5,690 nt of DNA from Candidatus Aminicenantota bacterium. GTDB lineage: Bacteria; Acidobacteriota; Aminicenantia; Aminicenantales; UBA8522. The notes beneath the pieces are model-generated. The model did no database searches. It was not told where the DNA came from and saw only the letters and a program-made list of their open reading frames with translations. Of the stretch, positions 1 to 5,304 are shown one piece after another. The position numbers and the translations under genes are program-made. Position 1 is the first letter of the stretch, and every line of letters begins with the position of its first letter. The stretch is from contig DQHV01000124.1 in NCBI GenBank assembly GCA_003524335.1, forward strand, positions 4,554 to 10,243, in the 5' to 3' direction.

Positions 1-250
1 AGACCAGGGCGTCTTCGGCCCCCTCCAGGAGGGCTAGCCGGCGGTTGAGTTGGTCCTCGGTGGGATTGCCGTCGCGCAGGTAGATGGGCTGCTTCCGCTC
101 CCCTCGCTTCATGTAGCCTTCGATGGCGTTCGAGTCCGGGAAGATATAGGTAGAGGAATGGTAGATCGGAAAGGACACCGGCTCGCTCTTGCCGCGATTC
201 GTCTCGTTTCCGTGGATGGCCAGGGTCGCAAGCTTGTATTTCGTAGGCAT
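1..250 (-). CDS. Cys/Met-metabolism PLP-dependent enzyme (methionine gamma-lyase / cystathionine gamma-synthase type), N-terminal part
   Basis: Only the first 83 codons are in the window; the gene continues past the left edge. The start is the ATG at 250-248, preceded by AAGGAG (261-256) with a 5-nt spacer. Seen in the translation: an LAIHG segment at residues 10-14, a PIYHSSTYIF stretch at 29-38, and YLRDGNPTEDQL (57-68) followed by LALLEGAEDAL. In the trans-sulfuration PLP family the Y-x-R-x-x-NPT motif supplies the Tyr and Arg that hold the cofactor phosphate of the neighbouring subunit (here Tyr57 and Arg59), and LEGAE-AL is the next conserved block. Members cleave or form C-S bonds in cystathionine, methionine, cysteine or homocysteine derivatives. 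The PLP lysine and the specificity residues lie outside the window, so the exact reaction cannot be called. It follows the broken pncB region in the same direction. Confidence 0.88.
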   Translation of the reverse strand, partial: MPTKYKLATLAIHGNETNRGKSEPVSFPIYHSSTYIFPDSNAIEGYMKRGERKQPIYLRDGNPTEDQLNRRLALLEGAEDALV

Positions 251-292
251 GTCGTCTCCTTGATCGCTTTTAGCGGCGTTCGATGGGCATAA

Positions 293-469
293 TCAGGCAG
301 TTCGGCCCGCCCGTCCCCTTGGCTCGACATCGATGCCTCCGTCATCTCTTATTGCCGGCGGAAGAGACGGGCGAAGCTGGAAAGCCTGGACGAGCTCATC
401 GCACTCCACATTCAGGCCTTGGAGGAGTGGATCGCGGGAAGGCTGAAGGCCGCCCGGTCGAACATTTGA
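293..469 (+). other. Coding-like open frame without a start codon, possible gene fragment opposite to all neighbours
   Basis: This plus-strand frame runs from just after a TAA at 290-292 to a TGA at 467-469 and contains no ATG or GTG; its only TTG lies late, in the final third. From about 329 on, third positions are about 80% G or C, as in a real gene of this genome. The peptide is charged and helix-forming, with KLESLDELIALHIQALEEW in its middle. I do not recognise the family. Its last ten codons overlap, antisense, the part of the pncB remnant that is clearly homologous, so the genuine portion probably ends near 440 and the stop is fortuitous. It may be a piece of a gene brought in by rearrangement, or chance. 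The antisense frame in register is also open over much of the same stretch but reads as a less convincing protein. Confidence 0.3.
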
Positions 470-534
470 TGATCATGATAGCAGGCCGCCATGGTCAGCT
501 CATAGAGATCCGTGATCAGGCCGAGGTCCTTCAA
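412..534 (-). pseudogene. pncB: Truncated nicotinate phosphoribosyltransferase (N-terminus only)
   Basis: Starting from the TTG at 534-532, the frame reads a Lys-Asp-Leu-Gly-Leu stretch and then ITDLYELTMAACYHDHQMF, RAAFSL, eight unrelated residues and a TGA at 414-412. The TDLYELTMA block is the N-terminal signature of nicotinate phosphoribosyltransferases, which convert nicotinate, PRPP and ATP to nicotinate mononucleotide in NAD salvage. Intact proteins have roughly 400-500 residues; here homology stops after about residue 32 (near 439), and fewer than 200 nt remain before the next gene, so no full enzyme can be encoded. The start lies one nucleotide after the amrS stop, with GGAG about 9 nt upstream inside amrS, so the ancestral gene was probably translationally coupled to amrS. 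The preserved frame and codon use suggest a recent break. A contig misassembly is the main alternative. Confidence 0.72.
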
Positions 535-535
535 C

Positions 536-1546
536 TCAGAATACTCCGGCGATCGGGCTGCCGCAGGAAGAACATTTTCCGCCTTTGATCTTGTTCTCCT
601 CGACGGAGAAACCGCTCCGCCGAATCAGGTCCTTCCCGCACTGCGGGCAGATAGTCACTTCCGATTCCCCCCAGACATTGCCGATATAGATGAACTTCAG
701 ACCGGCTTCCCTGGCGAGGGCAGCCGCCTTCCGCAACCTCTCGATCGGAGTCGCCGGAGTTTGGGTGTACTTGTAGTCAGGATGGAAGCGGCTGATGTGC
801 CAGGGGATCTCGGGACTGACGGAGGCGATGAAGCGGGCGATGGCAGCGAGTTCCTCGTTTCCGTCATTCATCCCCGGGACGACAAGTGTCGTCACCTCCA
901 CCCAGATGCCGAGCTCGCGCATCAACCGGATGGAATCGAGGACGGGCCCGAGGCGAGCACCGCAGACCTTCTTGTAGGTCTCTTCCTGGAAGGCCTTGAG
1001 GTCGACGTTGGCCGCGTCAAGGTACGGCTGGATCAGCCGCAGCGCCTCGGCCGTCATGTACCCGTTGGTCACAAAAACATTGGCCAGGCCCGCCTCTCGG
1101 GCGAGCTTCGACGTGTCGTAGGCATATTCGAAAAAAATCGTCGGCTCGGTATAGGTATAAGAAATGCTTCGGCAGCCCCGGGTCCTGGCAGCCCACACTA
1201 TCTCCTCGGGAGAAAGCGGCTGGCCGCCGCCGAATCCCTTGTCCTTCTTCCCAGCCTGGGAAATCTGCCAATTCTGGCAGAAAGGACAGCGGAAATTGCA
1301 GCCGATCGTGGCGATGGAGAACGAGGTCGTCCCAGGAAGGAAATGATAGAGGGGTTTTTTCTCGATCGGGTCGATGTGGGCGGCGATGACCTCCCCATAG
1401 ACGCGGGTGACGAGCTTCCCTTCCCGGTTTTCGCGGACGCCGCAGACGCCGAACTTTCCCGCCGCAACCTGACAGCGATGGGCACAGAGGAAGCAATCGA
1501 CCTTGCCTCCTTCGAGGCTGCGCCAGAGCATCGCCTCTTTGATCAT
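536..1546 (-). CDS. amrS: AmmeMemoRadiSam-system radical SAM enzyme AmrS (336 aa, complete)
   Basis: The radical SAM motif is CNFRCPFC, with cluster ligands Cys83, Cys87 and Cys90. The N-terminus carries four further cysteines (18, 21, 25, 35), the region around residues 108-116 reads GGQPLSPEE, and SYTYTEPTIFFEY follows at 129-141. The C-terminus ends in a zinc ribbon (Cys300, Cys303, Cys325, Cys328) and GSPIAGVF. This layout matches the pyruvate-formate-lyase-activase-like AmrS family, usually found with AMMECR1 and Memo proteins; its physiological substrate is not settled. The ATG at 1546 is the only start in frame before an upstream TAA at 1588-1586, and GGGGA at 1557-1553 serves as the ribosome site. 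It has its own promoter and is the first gene of the second block, directly followed by the pncB remnant. Neither partner gene is visible here. A glycyl-radical activase role is possible but less likely, because no glycyl-radical enzyme is nearby. Confidence 0.93.
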   Translation of the reverse strand: MIKEAMLWRSLEGGKVDCFLCAHRCQVAAGKFGVCGVRENREGKLVTRVYGEVIAAHIDPIEKKPLYHFLPGTTSFSIATIGCNFRCPFCQNWQISQAGKKDKGFGGGQPLSPEEIVWAARTRGCRSISYTYTEPTIFFEYAYDTSKLAREAGLANVFVTNGYMTAEALRLIQPYLDAANVDLKAFQEETYKKVCGARLGPVLDSIRLMRELGIWVEVTTLVVPGMNDGNEELAAIARFIASVSPEIPWHISRFHPDYKYTQTPATPIERLRKAAALAREAGLKFIYIGNVWGESEVTICPQCGKDLIRRSGFSVEENKIKGGKCSSCGSPIAGVF

Positions 1547-1584
1547 CCGAATTCCCCTGACCTCATATGAACGGGTCCTCCTGC

Positions 1585-1613
1585 ATTATATAAATATCCC
1601 TGCCGGAAAGAAA
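1585..1613 (-). promoter_or_regulatory. Predicted sigma70-type promoter of amrS
   Basis: On the minus strand, 1590-1585 reads TATAAT, a perfect -10 hexamer in a locally AT-rich stretch. About 17 nt upstream (1613-1608) lies TTTCTT, a poor -35, and there is no extended -10 TG. Transcription would begin near 1578, giving a leader of about 30 nt before the amrS ATG at 1546. The weak -35 suggests the promoter may depend on an activator. This is the only intergenic region over 100 nt in the window with such an element. Confidence 0.5.
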
Positions 1614-1626
1614 GAATCCGCCGCGG

Positions 1627-1644
1627 CGGGCGCAATTGAGCCCG
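1627..1644. promoter_or_regulatory. 18-bp imperfect palindrome upstream of the amrS promoter, possible operator
   Basis: CGGGCGCAATTGAGCCCG has 8 of 9 base pairs of dyad symmetry; the only mismatch is G against A around the AATT centre. Its centre is about 57 nt upstream of the inferred transcription start and 45 nt upstream of the -10 box, a usual place for an activator site. No binding protein can be named from the sequence, and a single palindrome in GC-rich DNA may be chance. Confidence 0.25.
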
Positions 1645-1765
1645 GGAGGGAGGATTGCCATTTGATTCCGGCCTCGAACCGGGACTACAGAAGAAATTGG
1701 AGGAAAGAATTTCGGGAAAAGAGACCTGAAGAACGGACCTTGACGGGGCCTCTGGGCGCCCTTTT

Positions 1766-1784
1766 CCCGTTGCCGGGGAACGGG
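1766..1784 (-). other. Small hairpin just after nth, not a convincing terminator
   Basis: CCCGTT (1766-1771) pairs with AACGGG (1779-1784) across a 7-nt loop, starting 4 nt beyond the nth stop codon. In the direction of transcription it is followed by AAAAGGGCGCCC rather than a run of T, so it is not a standard intrinsic terminator. It could stabilise the 3' end of the operon transcript. The rest of 1547-1787, outside the promoter and the palindrome, shows a pyrimidine-rich stretch and no gene. Confidence 0.25.
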
Positions 1785-1787
1785 TGG

Positions 1788-2450
1788 TCACGACTTGGGT
1801 TTGAGTTCGGGATGGAGCTTGACCGCCGAGGGGCAAAAACGCCGGACTAGGCATTCGGGACAGCGGGGTTTGCGGGCCTGGCAAGTTTTCCGGCCGTGGT
1901 TGACCAGCATATAATTGAAATCGAGCCAGTCCTTCTTGGGGACGAGCCTCAGCAGGTCTTTTTCGATTTTCTCCGGGTCACGCTGCCGGCTCAAGCCCAG
2001 CCGTCCGGAGAGACGCTTGACGTGGGTGTCGACGGCGATCCCTTCAGCGATACCGTAGCCGGAGGACAGAACGATGTTGGCGGTCTTACGGGCGACACCG
2101 GGCAGGGTGATTAGATCGGCCATGTTCGCCGGCACCCGGCCGTCGAAATCCTCGACGATCTTCCGGGCGGCGCCGATGATGCTCTTGGCCTTGTTGCGGA
2201 AAAACCCTGTCGGCCGGATTTCGGCCTCGAGTTCCGCTCGGTCAGCCGCGGCAAAGGCCGCCGCCGTCGGATACTTGCTGAAGAGAGCTGGCGTGATCTG
2301 ATTAACCCTCTTGTCCGTGCATTGGGCTGCCAAGATCGTGGCCACCAGGATCTGGAGCGGCGATTCAAACCCCAGCGCCGTACGGCTGCCCGGATATTCC
2401 CGGCGGAGAATGAGGATAATCTTGCCGATCCGTTCTTTGGCCGGACCCAT
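1788..2450 (-). CDS. nth: Endonuclease III, Fe-S DNA glycosylase/AP lyase (220 aa)
   Basis: Nth removes oxidised pyrimidines from DNA and cleaves the resulting abasic site. The helix-hairpin-helix motif LPGVARKTANIV lies at 116-127 with the catalytic lysine at Lys122; the catalytic aspartate is Asp141 in VDTHVKRL. The C-terminus has the [4Fe-4S] ligands Cys190, Cys197, Cys200 and Cys206 in the C-x6-C-x2-C-x5-C spacing typical of the family. The length is near the 211 residues of the E. coli protein. I chose the ATG at 2450: it lies 7 nt after the stop of the preceding gene, with AGGAA in between, and the family N-terminus begins here. The frame stays open another 20 codons upstream, but those overlap the preceding gene and look unrelated. 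It is the last gene of the operon, in line with dependence on the Fe-S assembly genes at its head. Confidence 0.95.
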   Translation of the reverse strand: MGPAKERIGKIILILRREYPGSRTALGFESPLQILVATILAAQCTDKRVNQITPALFSKYPTAAAFAAADRAELEAEIRPTGFFRNKAKSIIGAARKIVEDFDGRVPANMADLITLPGVARKTANIVLSSGYGIAEGIAVDTHVKRLSGRLGLSRQRDPEKIEKDLLRLVPKKDWLDFNYMLVNHGRKTCQARKPRCPECLVRRFCPSAVKLHPELKPKS

Positions 2451-2457
2451 GGTTTTC

Positions 2458-2967
2458 CTAAGGTCCGATATGAAAGAGGTCCTGGCCCAGGTTGAAATCC
2501 TCGGCGTCATAATAATCCGGGAACCGGCTGAGCAAGTCGATCTCGGACTTGATCAGGAAATAATGGCTGCGCTCCACCCGGCTCAGGTACTCGAGCATCT
2601 TCTGGCTGCCGGAATCGGTAACGACACCCCGGGCGTCCCTGTAATATTGCTCGGCCAGCCGTTCCGCCTCGAGAGCCAGCTTGAACATGTCGAGGATCGT
2701 GGCTTTCTCGCTCCAGCCGGCCGATGTCCTCGGCCGGGCCGGTTTCTCCGGGATCTTCAGCTCGACCTCCGGAAAGCGCTGGCCATGGAGCCTCTCTAGG
2801 ATCTTGCGGTGCTTCTTCTCTTCCATGACCAGGAACTTCAATTTCTGCTGCAGAAGAATGTTCTTAACCTCTTCGAGGAGTCCGGCATAAAAATCGGCCG
2901 CCTCGATCTCCGCCCGGATAGCGACCGCCAGGACCTCGTAGGGCCGCAACTTGGGGTCTAGAGCCAT
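2458..2967 (-). CDS. Ferritin-like diiron protein, rubrerythrin-domain family without rubredoxin (169 aa)
   Basis: The protein has two matching halves, each supplying one half of a four-helix diiron site: Glu20 in AIRAEIEAADFY with ExxH at 50-53 (EKKH), and Glu102 in ALEAERLAEQYY with ExxH at 132-135 (ERSH). This is the ferritin-like/rubrerythrin arrangement. There is no cysteine at all, so no rubredoxin domain, and a proline-rich linker (about residues 72-85) separates the halves. The C-terminal tail ends in a Phe/Tyr/Asp-rich stretch. Likely roles are peroxide reduction or iron binding in the cytoplasm; the exact substrate is unknown. The ATG at 2967 has GGAGGAAG a few nt upstream. It sits between rubrerythrin and nth, 35 nt after the former, in the same operon. 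No usual gene symbol applies. Confidence 0.85.
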   Translation of the reverse strand: MALDPKLRPYEVLAVAIRAEIEAADFYAGLLEEVKNILLQQKLKFLVMEEKKHRKILERLHGQRFPEVELKIPEKPARPRTSAGWSEKATILDMFKLALEAERLAEQYYRDARGVVTDSGSQKMLEYLSRVERSHYFLIKSEIDLLSRFPDYYDAEDFNLGQDLFHIGP

Positions 2968-3002
2968 GGTCTTCCTCCCCGCGTCAGTCTAAGGGCATCG
3001 CC

Positions 3003-3506
3003 CTAGAACTTGACGAATTTCTCTTTGGGCGCGCCGCAGACCGGGCACTTGTCCGGGGCTTCGCCCTCAGCCGTGAACCCGCAGACGCCGCAGACCTGGA
3101 CCGGAAAATAGTCGAGGTCCTTACCCTTGTCTACGGATTCCTTGGCCCTCTTATAGAGCCCGGCGTGGACTTTCTCGGCGACCAGAGCGTAGTTAAACCA
3201 CATCACGGCCGTCTTTTCTCCCTGGTCCTCAGCGACTTTAATGTAGGCCGGGTACATCTCAGTAACCTCGAAAGTCTCTCCCTCGATGGCCGCCTGGAGA
3301 TTCTCGACGGTCTTCCTGATTCCGCTAAGCGTCCGCAGGTGGTTGGTGGCGTGGATCTGCTCGGCGAAGCTGTTGGCCCGGAACAGCCGGGCGATGTTGG
3401 CGAGCTTTTCTTTCTCCGCCGCCTCGGCGAAGGCCATGTACTTCATATGGGCCTGGCTCTCGCCGGCAAAGGCGCCCTTCACGTTCTCTTCGGTCATCTT
3501 TTTCAT
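3003..3506 (-). CDS. rbr: Rubrerythrin (167 aa)
   Basis: Rubrerythrin is a cytoplasmic peroxidase of anaerobes that reduces hydrogen peroxide with electrons from rubredoxin or NADH-linked donors. The diiron ligands are visible as Glu16, Glu49-xx-His52, Glu77 and Glu80 (GETFEVTEMYP), and Glu111-xx-His114. The C-terminal rubredoxin-like domain has Cys139/Cys142 (VCGVCG) and Cys154/Cys157 (CPVCG), so the protein carries both the diiron and the FeS4 centre in the classic order. Length is slightly below the 191 residues of the Desulfovibrio protein. The ATG at 3506 has AGGGAGG overlapping the nadA stop codon, with a short spacer; a second Met at residue 4 is less well placed. Only 10 nt separate it from nadA, so the two are almost certainly cotranscribed. 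Confidence 0.96.
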   Translation of the reverse strand: MKKMTEENVKGAFAGESQAHMKYMAFAEAAEKEKLANIARLFRANSFAEQIHATNHLRTLSGIRKTVENLQAAIEGETFEVTEMYPAYIKVAEDQGEKTAVMWFNYALVAEKVHAGLYKRAKESVDKGKDLDYFPVQVCGVCGFTAEGEAPDKCPVCGAPKEKFVKF

Positions 3507-3516
3507 CTGAGCCTCC

Positions 3517-4422
3517 CTAAATTTGGATCATTTTCTCGATGGCTCCCCTCGCCCTCTGGCTGATGGCGGCAGGGACCTCGACGCGAAATTGCATCTCCTC
3601 CAAGGCTTTCCAGACCTTGATGAGGTTGATTTTCTTCATGTTCGAACAAAAGGCCAGCTCCTTGACCGGGTAGAAGGCGGTCCGCGGGTTCTCCTTGCGC
3701 AGCCGGTAGAGTATGCCGGCTTCGGTGCCGACGAGGACTTCCTTGGCCGACGTCTCCCGCGCCGCCTTCACCATATTGCCCGTGGAGATGACCTTGTCGG
3801 CCAGGTCGATGACTTCGGGCCGGCACTCGGGATGAACCCAGAGCTCGGCCTCCGGATGCGTTTTCTTTCTGGCCTGAACATCTGCGGCCAGGATCTGGTT
3901 GTGGACATAGCAGTAGCCGTCCCAGGCGATGATCTTTTTTTTCGTCTGGCGGGCGACATAGGCGGCCAGGTTCTTGTCCGGAGCAAAGAGGATCTCATCG
4001 TCGGGAAGGGAGTTCACGACCTTGACGGCGTTCGAGGAGGTGCAGCAGATTTCGGACTCGGCCTTGACCTCGGCCGTCGTGTTGACATAGCTGACGACCT
4101 TGCGGCCGGGGTAACGCGCCTTCCATTCCCGGAGCTCCTGGGCGGTTATCATGTCGGCCATGGGGCAGCCGGCGTGAAGGTCGGGCAGAAGAACGGTCTT
4201 CTGGGGAGAGAGGATGGCGGCTGTCTCGGCCATGAAATGAACACCGCAAAAGACGATGACCTCGGCACTGCTCCGGGCGGCTTCTTGGCTCAACCCTAGC
4301 GAGTCGCCCGTATAATCCGCAATGTCCTGGACTTCGCCGATTTGATAATTATGGGCGAGGATGACTGCCTTCCGCTCCTTCCGGAGCTCCGCGATCCTGC
4401 CCAGGATCTCTTCTTTGTTCAT
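3517..4422 (-). CDS. nadA: Quinolinate synthase A (301 aa)
   Basis: NadA condenses iminoaspartate with dihydroxyacetone phosphate to quinolinate, the second step of de novo NAD synthesis, using an oxygen-sensitive [4Fe-4S] cluster. The three cluster cysteines are Cys86 (HAGCPMAD), Cys171 (WDGYCYVH) and Cys259 (ELAFCSNMKKI), the spacing of the short, three-domain NadA type. Other family blocks are ILAHNYQ (21-27), YVNTTAEVKA, CTSSNAVKVV and VGTEAGILYRL. I take the ATG at 4422 (MNKEEIL) because GAGAG lies a suitable distance upstream and the 301-residue length matches compact NadA proteins. An ATG at 4437 would add five residues and lies just 2 nt after the previous stop, but has no properly spaced ribosome site. 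The partner nadB and nadC are not in the window. Placement behind sulfur and Fe-S genes suggests the operon helps load its cluster. Confidence 0.97.
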   Translation of the reverse strand: MNKEEILGRIAELRKERKAVILAHNYQIGEVQDIADYTGDSLGLSQEAARSSAEVIVFCGVHFMAETAAILSPQKTVLLPDLHAGCPMADMITAQELREWKARYPGRKVVSYVNTTAEVKAESEICCTSSNAVKVVNSLPDDEILFAPDKNLAAYVARQTKKKIIAWDGYCYVHNQILAADVQARKKTHPEAELWVHPECRPEVIDLADKVISTGNMVKAARETSAKEVLVGTEAGILYRLRKENPRTAFYPVKELAFCSNMKKINLIKVWKALEEMQFRVEVPAAISQRARGAIEKMIQI

Positions 4423-4439
4423 GCTTTCTCTCGACATCC

Positions 4440-4673
4440 CTATTCTTTGATTTTCCGAACATAGACGCGATAGATTTCTCCGTCCTGCTCCAGCCCGAGG
4501 AACTCCTGGCCGGTCATCTTGCACCAGGCCGGCATATCTCCCTTGATGCCTTCGTCGGTAGAGAAGACTTCGAGCACTTCGCCGGTCCGGAGCTCCTTGA
4601 TCTTCTTGGCCGTCTGGATAATGGGCATCGGGCAGAGGAGCCCGAAGCAGTCCAGCTTGACGTCCGACTTCAT
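4440..4673 (-). CDS. TusA/SirA-family sulfur carrier protein (77 aa)
   Basis: The protein is a complete, single-domain TusA-like protein. The active-site motif CPMP is at 14-17 inside LDCFGLLCPMPIIQTAKK; Cys14 is the residue that carries persulfide in this family. Two more cysteines, Cys9 and Cys51 (PAWCKMTG), are present; the second lies in the DEG-x-x-x-DMPAWCK region seen in many anaerobe homologues. Such proteins take persulfide sulfur from a cysteine desulfurase and pass it to tRNA thiolation, molybdenum cofactor enzymes or dissimilatory sulfur pathways. Here it lies directly after the desulfurase and scaffold genes, which supports a role as sulfur relay in this operon, though the acceptor cannot be told. 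The ATG at 4673 is preceded by GAGGAGAG. The gene is 70 nt from the scaffold gene and 17 nt from nadA. Confidence 0.92.
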   Translation of the reverse strand: MKSDVKLDCFGLLCPMPIIQTAKKIKELRTGEVLEVFSTDEGIKGDMPAWCKMTGQEFLGLEQDGEIYRVYVRKIKE

Positions 4674-4743
4674 TTTCTCTCCTCAGGTCCTTGATCCGGG
4701 CCGAGCAGCGGTGCGCGCTCGTGAGAGGCCGGCGAACCCGCGC

Positions 4744-5304
4744 TCACTCCGGCTCGAGGTCGGCCCCGCACTTGGCGCATTTCTCCTCGCCCTTCTTGGT
4801 CAGGTTGCCGCAGTGCGGGCACTCCTCTAGATCGACATGGCAGGCGGCGCAGGCCCCTTCCAGACCCTCTATGGGGCCGTCGCAGTACGGGCAATAGCAC
4901 TTGCCGGCTTCTTGCGACACCTCTGCCTGCTCGGCGGCATGCTTTTTCCGGTAATCCGAGATCGCCGCGTGCAAGGCGTCGGCGCCCAGGTTGGAACAGT
5001 GCAGCTTGTTCTTGGGCAGTCCGCCCAGTTCCTCGGCCACGATCTCGTTAGTGATCTTCATGGCTTCGTCCAAGGTCCTCCCCAAGGCCATCTCGCTGAC
5101 GATGCTGGAGACGGCGATGGCGGCCCCGCAGCCGAAGGTCTGGAACTTGATGTCTTCCAGCTTGTCGTCTTTGACCTTGATGTAAAAGGTCATCATATCG
5201 CCGCAGACCGGGTTCCCAACCTGTCCCGTACCATCAGCGTCCTTGATCACCCCGACGTTGCGGGGATTCTGAAAATGATCCATGACTTTATCGGTGTAAA
5301 TCAT
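4744..5304 (-). CDS. iscU: IscU/NifU-type Fe-S scaffold fused to a C-terminal double zinc ribbon (186 aa)
   Basis: Residues 1-125 are an IscU-type scaffold, on which [2Fe-2S] or [4Fe-4S] clusters are built from desulfurase-derived sulfur. The ligands are Cys34 with Asp36 (GNPVCGDMM), Cys59 (FGCGAAIAVSSI) and Cys103 (LHCSNLGADAL). Ordinary IscU ends near here at about 128 residues. This protein continues past a short linker with a second module: Cys138/Cys141, Cys152/Cys155, Cys162/Cys165 and Cys176/Cys179, four C-x2-C pairs that make two zinc ribbons, plus an extra Cys136. It is not the NifU layout, which adds a [2Fe-2S] ferredoxin-like domain and a Nfu domain. The tail could bind zinc, or a rubredoxin-like iron, or contact client proteins; that is inference. 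The ATG at 5304 overlaps the desulfurase stop by 4 nt (ATGA), with GGAGGAGAG upstream, so the two are translationally coupled. Confidence 0.92.
   Translation of the reverse strand: MIYTDKVMDHFQNPRNVGVIKDADGTGQVGNPVCGDMMTFYIKVKDDKLEDIKFQTFGCGAAIAVSSIVSEMALGRTLDEAMKITNEIVAEELGGLPKNKLHCSNLGADALHAAISDYRKKHAAEQAEVSQEAGKCYCPYCDGPIEGLEGACAACHVDLEECPHCGNLTKKGEEKCAKCGADLEPE

Noticed and set aside
1543..1566. Seven-codon leader ORF (MRSGEFG) behind AGGAGG, whose TGA overlaps the amrS ATG
   Set aside because: The AGGAGG at 1582-1577 lies at the inferred transcription start, so it would hardly be in the mRNA; amrS has its own GGGGA site. The peptide has no attenuator-like codon run.
512..1570. Long plus-strand open frame (352 codons) across the amrS region
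   Set aside because: It is the antisense shadow of amrS in GC-rich DNA; the minus strand carries the radical SAM motif and zinc-ribbon cysteines, and the plus reading resembles no family.
1745..1784. Intrinsic terminator after nth
   Set aside because: Short GC-rich stems are present, but no T-run follows in the direction of transcription.
2451..2510. Extension of nth by 20 codons to an ATG at 2510
   Set aside because: It overlaps the ferritin-like gene, and the family N-terminus starts at the ATG at 2450, which has a ribosome site.
3523..4299. Plus-strand open frame of 258 codons opposite nadA
   Set aside because: NadA on the minus strand has all three cluster cysteines and family blocks; the plus frame is a shadow.
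4423..4524. Extension of nadA upstream of 4422
   Set aside because: The added residues would overlap the end of the TusA-like gene and do not resemble the NadA N-terminus; only the ATG at 4437 remains a modest alternative.
4674..4743. Possible regulatory hairpin between the scaffold and TusA-like genes
   Set aside because: The GC-rich 70-nt gap gives only short, competing pairings and no terminator or known RNA motif; it holds the ribosome site of the TusA-like gene.
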